NCBI RefSeq assembly: GCF_000801105.2
Contig: NW_026615365.1
Span: 26,006 to 90,005 of the forward strand
Reading direction: 5' to 3'
Source of the DNA: Raphanus sativus
Taxonomy: Eukaryota; Streptophyta; Magnoliopsida; Brassicales; Brassicaceae
DNA: 64,000 bases
In this document: positions 35,923 through 48,041 of the stretch, in pieces
Numbering within the stretch: the first letter of the stretch is position 1
How the letters are laid out: the number at the start of each line of letters is the position of its first letter
Program-made: the position numbers and the translations under genes
The notes under the pieces: generated by a model
The model's database searches: none
Told to the model about the DNA's origin: nothing
The model's input: only the letters and a program-made list of their open reading frames with translations

Positions 35923-38395
35923 TTAGTGAAGTGAGATAGGTAGAAAAACTCCCATGTGATATTCTTTTTTTTTGTTAACAACCCATGTGATATTTCTGTC
36001 TTTTTTTGTACTCTTTGCATTATTCATATTTTGAATATGGTCTCACACACACTTACTTGTCCGAGTTATATGGAAACTGGGTCTGCAATTATGTGGTTTA
36101 TCATTTCCCGCGTGGATTCGTTTTTTTCTGTGAAAATATTTCCCTCCACACATATACTGACCCATTCTACGGAGCATCCTGTTGTTATCGTACTTTAGTT
36201 AAATGAGTTAGACTTCAATTTTTCTTTTTCTTTGGTTCAAACATAACTGGCATTAATAATTAGAGTGGGTTTGAGGCCCCAATGGTTTATTTAGCAACTT
36301 GATCGGCCTAATATTTGTCGATCTTGGTATGAAATTGAAAGCGATAGTTAAAAAGAGGAAGATAGGAGGCAGATATCATTTAGTGCGCCACAGATTTCAA
36401 GATTTATCTTCTTCTTATTGATCAAATTGATAAGAGTCTATGAATCCGAGAAAACTGAGATGGAAACAAGACTGGGAGAGAGGGAAAATGTTATGGCGGA
36501 TCGAACTGCCAAAGTCTCTGTCAGTAGAGACAATGAGACGAAATCACTGTCGTTGCATGTTGAAACGAAGAAATCAGATTATCAATGATCCAACTAAACC
36601 TTGCATTACCCTGTAGTAGAATTCCACGCAGACTTCAACTATTTATTTTCGTTTATTCGAAAAAGATAAATTTTACAGTTCTAAACCTAAAACTCATAGT
36701 TTCGCGTTTGGGATTACAACTAACAAAATGAAATTAGTTTCAAATATCCAGAAGGTGTGGATCCATTTGAAAATTTGTAAATTTGCAATTCACATCATAT
36801 ATATGATTTGCATATAAACAATTTATCTATACTTTTGGAATTTAATGTTTATAATTTGCAACTGCAAATAGCGATGAAGATATTTTAATCACAGTAACTA
36901 TGAAATCGTTAAATTTGATCATAATTTTTTTCAGTACTATTTGCAATATCTATTCTATTAATTTTGCTGTTTGACCAATTGATAAAAGTTGGGTCCAATT
37001 AAAAAAAAAATTTAAAATATAACTGCATAAGAATGAATATAGTCAGTTATCTTTTTTCCTACAAATAAGGTCACATAGACAGTTATCCTTTCTATCTTTC
37101 TTTTACGTGAAACACAAAATATCTCTTACTTTAAATGGCTGTTGCAGAAACCCTTTGTTAATTTTAAAACGTTGATCGAATCTGCAAATAGATTGAAACA
37201 TAGTACAATTTCCAGCAATAGATTTAGGAACAATTTGGATTTCTTCTCAATTCTACGATGAAACCCAGTTTATGAAAAAGCAACTTTTTATTTCTGAAAA
37301 GTTTCTAATATTATAAAACGCTACAATTAAGTTATTGCAAAGATCCAAGCCGAGGTAATCACAAAAGAAAATAAAAGCTGATGAGTCCAAGTTCTTACAT
37401 GACGAAGTTGTGCTTGAGTTAAGTTTCCATGCACATAAACTGTTTTGAGGCCATTGAGGCAGAATATAATTTTCAGTTTATGTGCGTCATGTTTTGTTTC
37501 ACTGCATAATAAGAAAAATAAAACAATTATTTGAGAAAAAAAAAACAAACAAAAACCATGCAAACAATGTGTGGTTTGTGGACCTTGGATCAAGAATGCA
37601 TAAAACTACAGTAAGTGCTAACCTATAGATGATGACTTTTGAGTCAAAAATTCTTATGCATTATGTATGAAAGAAGAAAAGTTTATATACCTGTATTTAA
37701 TGATTATTTAAAATATCATGTAACCACCTTGATGACCACTTCTCTTTTTTTTTTTGTTAAAATTTGATAACCACTTTCTACATATACAACGTGGAATCGT
37801 GAAACCACCTTCTTACACATTCGATAACATCATATATTTCTGTCTGTTGAAATATTTTCGAAAGTGTTTTTACATATTATCACTTTGATTTTATTAGAAA
37901 AATGTATATTGGTTATATAAACGATGAATTTTATTAGCAAAAAGAAAAAGAATCTTAATTTTTATTTTGAAAGTTTCAACATTTTATTTGATTAATATAA
38001 CATTTACTTTAATATTAACAGCGGGTCCGATCGGTTTCATAACACTAAATATAACACTTAATGTGTAACATTTAAATGTAGGTACATAATTAAAATTGAA
38101 ATTTATAATATATAAATTTGGTTTACTTCAAAGATTATATCACATTTTGAAAATACGGATAGAATTTACTTGTGAATTTATATATACTAAAATATCATTT
38201 CATGGTTTAGAAAACTAACCAGTTTATTATAATATTTTATTAATATATAAGGGCTTACCAGTTCATGTAAATGTATAAATATTTTGAGTGTTCAAAAATA
38301 TTTGAAGTAATATTATAAAATGATATTTAAAATCCAAAAATAAATATAGATTTATAATAGGTTATCAATAACCATGAGAAATTTATACTTTTATA
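35923..38395. other. Intergenic region without recognised gene
   Basis: Low-GC sequence between the MULE and a small Helitron. Frames near 35956-36206 and 37327-37593 are short and uncharacteristic of known proteins. A mildly GC-richer stretch (about 36430-36600) contains no sustained frame. Confidence 0.4.
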
Positions 38396-38601
38396 TCAAT
38401 ATTATTAAAACATGAATATAACCTATTGATTAGCTGTTATCTAATTATTTTAATACAATTATTAAAATATCTTATTAGTCATTTAAGAGAAAAATAATAC
38501 AAAAAACACAAATATAAAAAACATAAATATAAAAAATTTTAATTTCTAAAAAATGAGAGAAAAAAATATACCCGCCCTTTTAAGGGCGGGTCAAAATCTA
38601 G
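38396..38601 (+). mobile_element. Short non-autonomous Helitron (206 bp)
   Basis: Starts TCAATATTATTAAAACATGA after an A (38395) and ends with the hairpin CCCGCCCTTTTAAGGGCGGG, then TCAAAATCTAG, before a T (38602). Insertion between A and T, TC start, CTAG end and a 3' hairpin are all Helitron hallmarks. The interior (TTATTAAAATATCTTATTAG..., AACACAAATATAAAAA) matches the minus-strand copy at 23714-23954. Confidence 0.88.
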
Positions 38602-38732
38602 TTTTATTTAAAATTGATGATGCTGACTAAGAAAAATTCTCAGCCTTATAACTCATAATACTAGCAATAAGAATTACAAAAACGAAGGATGAAAGACATC
38701 AGTATCATATACATTCAGTTTTGTTACGAGTT

Positions 38733-38989
38733 CCTCCCTCCGTTCTTTTAAGTTTTAGCGAATTTTTTTGTTTGAAATTATATGACCTTTTCAGTTTTTT
38801 GTTATGTAAAATTTATTAACAATTAATGTTATTTAACCAATGATAATATACATTATATTTTATTATTGGTTAGATTATATGATTATATAAACAATAAATG
38901 ATATTTTTGTTATGAAAATATAAAGATTAATTATTTTTTTTAATTTATGTAGTCAAATCTAAAACGACTTATTGAAAAAACGGAGGGAA
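38733..38989. mobile_element. Stowaway-type MITE
   Basis: Ends are CCTCCCTCCGTTCTTTTAAG (left) and, inverted, ATTCCCTCCGTTTTTTCAAT (right). The AT-rich interior includes AAAATTTATTAAC and GATATTTTTGTTATGAAAAT, as in the copy at 2844. TA flanks are degraded. Confidence 0.75.
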
Positions 38990-39335
38990 TATTTATTAGT
39001 CTTTGACTATGTCTTTGGATCCACAAGAAATCTTTTTTAGAACGCTTTTTTTTCAACGCAGTCGAGAACAAATCTTAAAATCTCAAAGTATTACTTCTTT
39101 ATAATGAACGTAGTTCACTATGAAGTTAGAAGTAAAATTCTCGGTAAGAATATTTTGTTAGCGTGAGATCATTGATATTACCTACTCTACAGTCTGAAAG
39201 TTTAGTGGTTTCTAGTGTATATAAGGTAAAATAATTTCAAAAACATCATACTGTAATATCGTAATGAAAATGGTCCAATCGAGTAATGAGTAATAGTACT
39301 CACTCCTCAATAATATCGGTTCAACGAGCCTCTCC

Positions 39336-39344
39336 TATATTAAA
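39336..39344 (+). promoter_or_regulatory. Putative TATA box of the CAD gene
   Basis: TATATTAAA, 107 bp before the ATG. The surrounding TCCTATATTAAA, CTCTCCTC and ACTTCTCA blocks recur upstream of the second CAD copy (46073), suggesting a conserved core promoter and leader. Confidence 0.5.
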
Positions 39345-39442
39345 CTGGTGCCTCTCCTCTTCATTAACTCTACACTTCTCAATTATTAGTATCATCACTC
39401 AGAGAAAAATTCTCAGCCCTATTCTCTTATTATTTATCCATA

Positions 39443-41590
39443 ATGGGAGAGGTTGTGAAGACGGAGGCGTACGGATTGGCTGTAAAAGACGAATCTGGAG
39501 TTCTCTCGCCTTTCAGTTTCTCAAGAAGGTTCCAGTGTCCTTTTAACGAATTAATCTGTGTCGATTTTGTTTCTTTTTTTCATTAAATGAAACTATTTTT
39601 TGTGAAATTAACTTACAGGGAGACGGGAGAGAAGGATGTGAGGTTCAAAGTGTTGTTCTGTGGAATTTGCCACACTGACTTGAGCATGGCAAAAAACGAG
39701 TGGGGGTTTACTACTTATCCTCTCGTCCCCGGGTAAAAGACAACATTTGAATACTCAAAAGATACTCAAAATCAAGAATGGAATTATTATATGAAAATGT
39801 TGAAAAAAAGGAATTATTATATGAAAATATTCCATCTGACATCCAAATAAGAAAAATCAGGATACCCTAAAATTTTGAATTTGGATTCAAAAATTTATTT
39901 TAGTTTGGATTCATATAACGGATCCTTACCCCATACATGGTAAATTTCTAATCTAACAACTCATATCCGTTCAAACAATTAGGATATCTTAGGATTTTGA
40001 ATTTAGATTCAAATAATAAATTAAGGATAAGTTAAAACTGAATCTAGATCCCAAATATCGTGAATTTCTGATATTCTAATCAATATCCTTTAAATATACT
40101 AAAAGATATATATACAGTATGTACTTTATAGATATAAATACATACAAATATATATTTTGTTTGTTTGGGGTTATAACATATCATATTTTTCATATATAAC
40201 TCTTATCTAAATTAGAAATTTTATTTTTTAAAATTGTTTTCTTGTTTTTATAACCTTTTTATAAATTGTTTCAGTCATGAAATAGTGGGCGTGGTGACTG
40301 AAGTCGGAGCCAAAGTGACTAAATTCAACGCCGGAGACAAAGTCGGAGTTGGTTATATGGTCAGCTCGTGCCGGTCATGTGAAACCTGCTCCGATGACCA
40401 AGAGAACTACTGTCCAAAAATGATCCTAACATCCGGAGCCAAGTACTACGATGACACTATAACATATGGTGGTTACTCCGACCACATGGTTTGTGAAGAG
40501 GACTACATCATCCGTATTCCAGAAAATCTTCCGTTAGACGCTACCGCGCCGCTACTCTGCGCTGGGACCACGGTCTATTCCCCTATGAAGTATCACGGGC
40601 TCCTCGGGCCGGGTATGCACATCGGTGTGGTGGGCCTAGGTGGCTTAGGTCATGTAGCTGTGAAATTTGCTAAGGCTATGGGTACTAAGGTTACGGTTAT
40701 TAGTACTTCGGATAAGAAGAGAGACGAGGCCATTAGTCGGCTTGGTGCGGATCTGTTCTTGGTGAGCCGTGACCCGGAGCAGATGAAGGATGTAATGGGG
40801 ACTATGGATGGTATTATTGATACCGTATCTGCGACTCATTCACTTCTCCCGCTTTTTGATTTGCTTAAATATAACGGTAAACTAATTATGGTTGGTGCAC
40901 CTGAGAAACCACTTGAGCTTCCGGTTCTGCCTCTCATCGTGGGTAAGAAGCATTTTCTTTAACCATTATCTCACATGATATTTTTATTTTCAATTCATAA
41001 GCTTATATTATATGTATATAGTTTTCATGACGAAATACTAACTTTTATTTTTTTTAGGGTATGTCTTTAGCCAAATTTAAGAATTGTCTTAATTTCACGA
41101 TCTTGAGCATAGTAGACAAATAAAATATAGGTCTATGATCCCCAACGTTTAAGATATAATTTACATAAATATGTCTCAAACTTTTGGAAATTTTTTTTTT
41201 ATTAAAACTCTTACTAAATTACATATAGCTTCTCAAATCTTGGGACCAGCTCTTGTAATTTGTATCAATAATAAATTCTACCGACATGTATATCTATGGC
41301 TATTATCAGCAGAAATTTAAAAACATTTCAAGTGTACAGTTGATAAACATTGAGAATATATTTTGTGGTTGTGCATATATATAGGGAAGAAGATGGTGGT
41401 GGGAAGTATGGTAGGAGGGATAAAAGAGACTCAAGAGATGATGGATCTGGCCGGAAAACACAACATCACGGCAGACATTGAGCTTATCTCTGCAGATTAT
41501 GTCAACACTGCCATGGAACGGCTCGAGAAGGCTGACGTTAGATACCGTTTTGTGATTGATGTTGCCAACACGTTGAAGCCTACTCCTTAA
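39443..41590 (+). CDS. ELI3: ELI3/CAD-type zinc alcohol dehydrogenase, intact
   Basis: Four exons, 39443-39528, 39619-39732, 40275-40942, 41385-41590; 1074 nt, 357 aa, the usual family length. Catalytic zinc ligands are present: C46 in GICHTD, H68/E69 in PGHEIVG, and the LLCAGTT cysteine. The structural zinc cysteines are C99, C102, C105 and C113 (SCRSCETC...NYC). The Rossmann NADP-binding motif [11 protein letters not shown] is intact, and the C-terminus ends [13 protein letters not shown]. The family reduces cinnamaldehyde or other aromatic aldehydes in the cytosol; ELI3 proteins in Arabidopsis are pathogen-induced. It resembles ELI3-1/ELI3-2 (CAD7/CAD8, At4g37980/37990) more than the lignin-committed CAD4/5. 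Intron 2 is 542 bp. Which ELI3 paralogue it represents cannot be settled here. Confidence 0.92.
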
Positions 41591-43079
41591 TTATAAAGCT
41601 TAAGAATTAAATTTCCCCAGAAGCCTTTCTTTTCTTGTTTGGTTTGTTGTAATATGTTACGTGTTGTTTGTCTGTAGCACTAATATTGTGCCCTATAAAT
41701 TGAATCAACTTGAATGTAATGTTTGCTATATTAATAAGATCTTGGGATGTTTAATTCGAATCGTAGGTTTTGACTGGTGATACTGTAAAATCTCAAAAAT
41801 ATTGGAAAATAAAAATATTACATGTATAAGTGAATGTTTGTTTTTGTGTTAATATTAGTTGGTCTTATTTAAGTTCTTAAGGTTGAAATATGTTGGGTGT
41901 GAAAAAAAAATATGTTGGTTGTGAATGATAGAATCAGTGTTATTTGAGCAGTCCGACCAATATAACCATATGATTTAGGTGAATGATTTATTATAACGTA
42001 CCAAGATATTTATGCATAGTCTCTTGATTGGAGACTAGCTCTTGTCTCTTGATGGTATAAACACGTTTCATAATATATGATTTCGGGACTAAATTCAACC
42101 TATTCGTTTGGTCTAGCATTTAGGTGCATGTATCTTAATAGTGTAAACACGTTTTAGTTATGAGTGTTGCGTAGACGATACTATTTGGGAGCAAAGCAAG
42201 TACGATGTATAGCCACAAGAACAGACAAACAATACACGGCTACACTGACAAAATCATATAACTTTGAAGTCGTTTTAGAGAGTTTCGTCAATTTAAGTTT
42301 ATCCTATTTAATTTGTACGAATAATATGGGAAAATAGTTTCCTGGAAAAATAGCTTTCCTAACGCTCGCGGTGGCCCGCACGTAAGAGTTGTCGGTGTCC
42401 GAGGTCCATACACATACAGGATGTGGTTGAACAGGTCCATACAATTTAAATGGATTTTAAATTATGCTCAGAAACTGAAGAGCGACAAATTTTTAGTTAT
42501 AAGGAATATATAGACACGTTTTTCATACATCTTTAGTCTAAAAATCCTCTTCGGCAAAGTCGAATATAATAATAATTTAGTTTCAAAGAAACTGCCAAAA
42601 GAAAGAGTGGAAGTGGAATTGAAGAGTAATATGGTTTTTTAAAAAGCCCCATACGAAAGTAAACAAAGTTTCTCTCTTTTTTCTGTTCCCTATCTAGATT
42701 TTTCACAGAGAAAGATGAGAGATGAATTTTTTTGTCGCTGGCTCTCTTTCGACTTATTTCCCTGTGTGTAGGGCTTTTGACTCCAGGAAGAAGTGGCTTT
42801 CATAGCACCTGCGATGCTGGCTTTCGACTTCGGGATGCAGTAGTTCTCAGCACCATTCTTGTTGGCTTAATCTTGGGTTTTCCCAGTGGAAATCGTCGTT
42901 TCTTGTTGTCTTTACTCATCTGCCTCTCAATCTGTCTCTCCGAACTTTTCTCCTCCGTTTGAACTGTTTCACCTTCAAACTTATTCTCATCATTAAAGGT
43001 GACCGGTTGTTCATGCAGGAATCTCGAAATGGTTGGATTGATTGTAAGTGTTTGATTCTCCTTTGACGAAGCTTCGATC
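41591..43079. other. Intergenic; possible unrecognised transcribed sequence near the right end
   Basis: Mostly AT-rich. The stretch 42680-43079 is GC-richer, with CTCTCTTTC and CATCTGCCTCTCAATC tracts, and looks like leader or exon sequence. It has no frame longer than 76 codons and no recognisable domain. The TRIM-like element follows immediately. Confidence 0.35.
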
Positions 43080-43420
43080 TGTTAAAATTGAAAGGGATTT
43101 TAAGTAATATATAAGAGAGATGAGCCAATCCACTTATCAGCCAATTGATTTTAGGTTGAAAGTCATTTAGTTTAACATGGTATCAGAACCCAATCCACAC
43201 AGTTTAATCCGATTTACATCGATCTGACCTAAAGTTAGCACATCGATTTTTGTCCGAACATTTCTATATTGACGCTCAAAGAATCATCGTCTAGGCGTAT
43301 TAGAAATAAAATATATCACATTGGAAGTTGAAAATGGTCTTAAGTAAAATATATAAGAAAGATGAGTAAATCCATTTATCAACTAATTGGTTTTAGATTA
43401 TAATCTCATATACTTTAACA
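43080..43420 (+). mobile_element. TRIM-like miniature LTR retrotransposon (341 bp)
   Basis: Two ~98-bp direct repeats, 43080-43177 and about 43322-43420, share TTAAGTAAnATATAAGAnAG, GAGnnAATCCAnTTATCA and ATTGnTTTTAGnTT, and both close in TTTAACA. Directly after the first is TGGTATCAGAACCC, a primer-binding site complementary to initiator methionine tRNA. Size and lack of coding sequence fit a TRIM. A 5-bp target duplication is not evident, so the left boundary may be off by a few bases or one LTR may have been rearranged. Confidence 0.68.
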
Positions 43421-44221
43421 GTCTTCAGTGGTCGATTCACCGTCTTCACGGTTGCGAACTCCACAATATCTCTTCTACTTCCAGGGAAGAAATGGCTCCT
43501 CGCCTTGACATGTGTTCATTGATTGCCGGGCAATCATCCATGTAGTGGGTGACAAGTCTAAGCTTCTCCTCAATGTTTTTTTTTTTTGGACTTATGGTCC
43601 AAAGAATTTTGTATAACTTAATCCGCTGTTTAGACCTTTTTGTATCGGGTTTTATCCATTTTTGGGCTTAGACCCATCAATAAAACTCAGTTGATAATAA
43701 AAAGGAGTAATATGTTTTTTTCTTAACTGCAGAGTAATATGGTTTTATAAAGTAGATTCACTATCTCGCTTGAAAGTCCTCTCACTGAGAATTTATATAT
43801 TATTTCAGAAAAAAAAAATTCAGATTAACAAAACTTATCTGTATTTTGAGAGTTATCTACTATATTAATTAGAGTCCTATTTTTTTATCTACCATTTAGA
43901 TGTTGTCATTTATTTTTGGACTTGCTCTAGAATAGTAATTGTTTGGATACACAAATTTGTTTGGATACTGGGACATATCGGCTGATACTGAAGACTTAAT
44001 ATAAACCCACCTAAAAATATAAAGTCCATCGGTTATGTATAATTTAAACCAATAGCAATAACAACAAACATTACACGAATTGTTCCCTTCATACAAATTA
44101 ATGTATTGACAAATAATTTCACCATACATCACGATACATCACTTCCCATTTGCTTCGTACACCAACTCAGTTCATATTTGTCGAACCTGAACATATTTGA
44201 AGAAGTTAATTATCCAAAAAA

Positions 44222-44418
44222 TGTCAAAACCTACTCTAATGTCATGACTGTGTTGTATAATACACAATTCCATTCAATTACTCGAACAAATTCTTTTATG
44301 TTCCATTCGAAGACATGGATGTCACAACCTACTCTAATGTCATGACTGTGTTGTATAATACACAATTCTATTCAAATACAGACCCAAATTCATGTGTGTT
44401 CCATTCGAAGCCACAAAA
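44222..44418. repeat. Tandem duplication with 98-bp period
   Basis: AACCTACTCTAATGTCATGA, followed by CTGTGTTGTATAATACACAA, occurs at 44228 and 44326. The following TTCCATTCGAAG also repeats (44301, 44399). Two units, ~85-90% alike. No coding significance seen. Confidence 0.85.
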
Positions 44419-44516
44419 TAATATATGTTCTGTTCTATTCAATTCACGAAACTTAGTTACCTCAATACATCATGTTAGTTTTTTAAGGTTCAAATTCGAC
44501 CTATAATCTAATAAAG

Positions 44517-45551
44517 TAGGTATCTTAACATGATTGGTTAAACTATACTTTCTAGCGTTACTTTTAAATTTTATTTTCCCTCTTTCACGAGCTTATTCAA
44601 GCTTTTTTCGTTCTTTCGGTAACATAGATGACGACCTCTCTTCACTTTCAACTTCAGTTTACTTGGTTTATTTTTCAATCCAACTGTTACTAACCAAAAC
44701 AAAATATCAAATATTTTTAATTGAGTTCAAACCAATATATTCAATTTTTAGTTTTCTATATATGATAATAACCACGAGATTTGCTTTAAAATTCAAAATG
44801 CTTTGGTATTATGTATTTAACGGGAGGAAAAATATTCTTTGGCATCATCATAACTATTCGTGCAAAGATATTCTAGGTCTGGTAACGAAATATTCTTTAG
44901 CATCCTTAAGTCAACAAAAAATATGATAGATATACATGTAAATTTGGATATCTAACAATATCTACGTTCAAATATTTTGTTTACCCGAATGTGAAATTTA
45001 GTTTTTTTACTTATTAGGTGTCCATATTTTTAGATATGGTTTATCCTTTTGTTGTAATAATAAAAATAGAAATCTGAAAATTCATATATTAAATAGAAAT
45101 ATTCACAAAATTTAGTATTATAAAGTATTAATTAAGTCAAACATACACATTTCAAGAATGAAAAATTTATAAACAAATAATTCCAATAAAATTATTAACA
45201 ATACATATGAAACAAATGTTTAAAACTAAAATTTTTAATATGATGTTATAATTTTAAATTTTAAAAACAATATGCTAACATAGGCCATGGTATGAAAACC
45301 GAGACTGGCACAATTTTCTAGATCGTACAGAAAATAAAAACATAACGATCGTACAGAATACCGAACACCCACTAAAAATATTCATATACAATTTTATCTG
45401 AATATTTTTCACCCAATGTAAAAATATCAAAAATAAAATTATATAGAACACACTAAAATTTATAAGACATATATACATAACTTATTTTATATTTAAATTT
45501 TATTTTAAAAATAAAAATTATATCCGCACAAGTGTGCGGGTTCAAATCTAG
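44517..45551 (+). mobile_element. Probable Helitron; 3' end clear, 5' end tentative
   Basis: The 3' end at 45525-45551 reads CCGCACAAGTGTGCGG (hairpin), TTCAAATCTAG, followed by T. A candidate 5' end at 44517 reads TCTAATAAAGTAGGTATC after an A, giving an element of about 1035 bp. The internal frame at 44534-44926 encodes a hydrophobic, low-complexity peptide that I do not regard as a gene. Confidence 0.6.
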
Positions 45552-46072
45552 TTATATTTAAAAAGAAATATAAGTGTGGATAGAAAATCCTCTACTACTA
45601 CCTAGTTACATATTCGTTATGAAACTACTTCGCTTTTATTTAATTTTTAATCTTAAAATCTTAACGAAAGGTAATATAAATAGATATTTTCAATAATTAA
45701 TGTTGGATTTTTGGTAGAAGATACGATATAATTGGTCAGAGCGAGGTTAAGTTTCAGCCAATACATTTTCATTTTGGCTAGTACCAAAACTTTGAGAGCT
45801 TGAAAAATTTGTGACGACTTCTTCTCAATGTTTCAGCACATCTAGTTCATATTATAACAGCGGCTATGTTGTATTCATACCAAAGTTATGAATGTATCAT
45901 ATACACGCATGCTTAGCAAACACTAATAGCTAATGTATCCATACTTATCTTCTAGTCAAAGATATAATACCTCTAAAAAGGCAAAGGAAGAAAAGAACGA
46001 GTTATTGAGGTAATCTCATAGTGTGAATGGTCCTAATGGCTCCCGATTCCGTCGGTTCCACAATCCCTTTCC

Positions 46073-46081
46073 TATATTAAA
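46073..46081 (+). promoter_or_regulatory. Putative TATA box of the second CAD copy
   Basis: TATATTAAA 136 bp before the ATG, in the same CCTATATTAAA context as at 39336. Confidence 0.45.
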
Positions 46082-46208
46082 GATCTTGTCTCTCCTCATA
46101 AACTTAAACTTCTCAGATATTTACAAGTGCATTCAAATAAAAACCAAACCACACACTTGCTTGCTTCTCCAATCCATTTCTCTAACTCTTGTTCTTCTTT
46201 GATCGATT

Positions 46209-47669
46209 ATGGGAAAGGAGGCATTCGGATTGGCCGCGAAAGACAATTCTGGAGTTCTCTCGCCTTTCCGTTTCTCTAGAAGGTTTTCTTTTTTATAGAA
46301 GAATGAATTGATCTGTATCAATGATCCTATATAATATTTTGTTTTAATCAAAAATAAGTTTTGGTCGAATTAATGTCTAGGGAGACAGGAGAGAAGGATG
46401 TTAAGTCAAAGTTTTGTTCTGTGGAATCTGTCACTCTGATTTGCATATGATCAAGAATGATTGGGGAGTATCTACTTACCCTCTCGTCCCCGGGTAATAC
46501 ATAAATTTATATTCTACAAAAAAATAACCATAATATAAATATATGGTAAATTATGAAATCTACAGACCCGTATTTATGTTATTTAATATAAAAATAACGT
46601 ATATTTCTAACTATATGTTGTATTAGGTTCATTTTTAAATCGGAACCTTTTGAGTTTTTTTTTTCAGGCATGAGATGTTGGTGGGTGACTGAAGTGGGAA
46701 GCAAAGTGACTAAATTCAAAACTGGAGACAAAGTGGGAGTCGGGTGCATGGTCGGCTCGTGCGGATCATGTGACAGCTGCACCGAAGGTCTCGAGAACTA
46801 CTGTCCAAAAACGATCCAAACGTACGGTTTTAAGTATTACGACGACACAATAACCTATGGTGGTTACTCAGACAACATGGTCTGCGACGAAGGTTTCATC
46901 ATCCGTATTCCCGAAAATCTCCCACTGGACGCTGCTGCGCCGCTACTATGCGCGGGGATCACGGTCTACTCCCCGCTGAAATACCACGGGCTCGACAAGC
47001 CTGGTATGCACATTGGTGTGTTGGACTAGGCGGTTTGGGCCATGTGGCGGTGAAATTTGCTAAGGCTATGGGTCTTAAGGTTACGGTTATTAGCACTTCG
47101 GATAGTAAGAGAGATGAAGCGATTAATAGGCTTGGTGCAGACTCGTTCGTGGTGAGCCGTGACCAAAAGCAGATTAAGGATGCGATGAGGACGTTGGATG
47201 GTATTATTAATACCGTATCTGCGACTCATTCGCTTCTCCCATTGCTCGTTTGTTAAAGCCTAAGGGAAAACTTGTTATGGTTGGTGTACCAGAAAAGCCA
47301 CTCGAGCTCCCGGTCATGCCTCTCATCTTCGGTAAGCCTATTATGTCAGCTATTACGCCGTATTTATTTATGTGGTTGTAGTAACTTGGTTTAAACATAT
47401 GGGCCGTTAATAAAAAAAGATACGAAAATAACATCAGAGTTATGTTTTTTGTGTATATTTAGAGAGGAAGATGGTAATGGGAAGTATGATAGGAGGGATA
47501 AAGGAGACGCAAGAGATGGTGGATATGGCCGGAAAACACAACATCACTGCGGATATTGAGCTTATCTCTGCGGATTATGTCAACACTGCCATGGAACGGC
47601 TTGAGAAGGCCGACGTTAGATACCGTTTTGTGATTGATGTTGCCAACACATTTGAAGCCTGCTCCTTAA
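46209..47669 (+). pseudogene. Second ELI3/CAD-type gene with multiple one-base frameshifts
   Basis: Same four-exon structure as the first gene: 46209-46282, 46381-46493, 46668-47331, 47463-47669. Motifs remain recognisable: MGKEAFGLAAKDNSGVLSPF, CGSCDSC...[34 protein letters not shown]. Against the intact copy I count a one-base loss in exon 2 before the GICHTD-equivalent (about 46405), two bases lost at the start of exon 3 (about 46675-46690), one at the GVVGLGG loop (about 47023), one at about 47250, and one base gained near the C-terminus (about 47651). Codons between these are well kept and splice sites are intact, so this is either a young pseudogene or an otherwise normal gene with uncorrected sequencing indels. 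Confidence 0.82.
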
Positions 47670-47941
47670 TTATAAATCTTAAGAACTGAAAGTTCCACAA
47701 TGATATTGTTCTTGTTTGGTTTGTTTTAATAAGTTATGTTGTTTTGAGAACGTTGTGTGGCTATGCAGTATACCTTGATCAAATTAATAAACTTTTACAT
47801 CCTTATACCCTAGTTATATTATTATCATACTCAAATTATTGTAGCTAGCTTGTATAAGCTATTGATGAAAAAGATTATTAACATCCCCTTTTATAGTAGT
47901 AATTCAGCATAATAATTTGCCTGATTTTCAAGAAGAAATTA

Positions 47942-48041
47942 NNNNNNNNNNNNNNNNNNNNNNNNNNNNNNNNNNNNNNNNNNNNNNNNNNNNNNNNNNN
48001 NNNNNNNNNNNNNNNNNNNNNNNNNNNNNNNNNNNNNNNNN
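47942..48041. other. Assembly gap (100 N)
   Basis: Exactly 100 Ns, the conventional filler for a scaffold gap of unknown length. Segment copy 2 begins at the first base after it, so the true left edge of the duplication is not seen. Confidence 0.98.

Noticed and set aside
44534..44926. 130-codon frame with hydrophobic residues
   Set aside because: AT-rich composition alone gives Phe/Ile/Leu/Tyr-rich peptides; it lies in a probable Helitron and matches no family I know.
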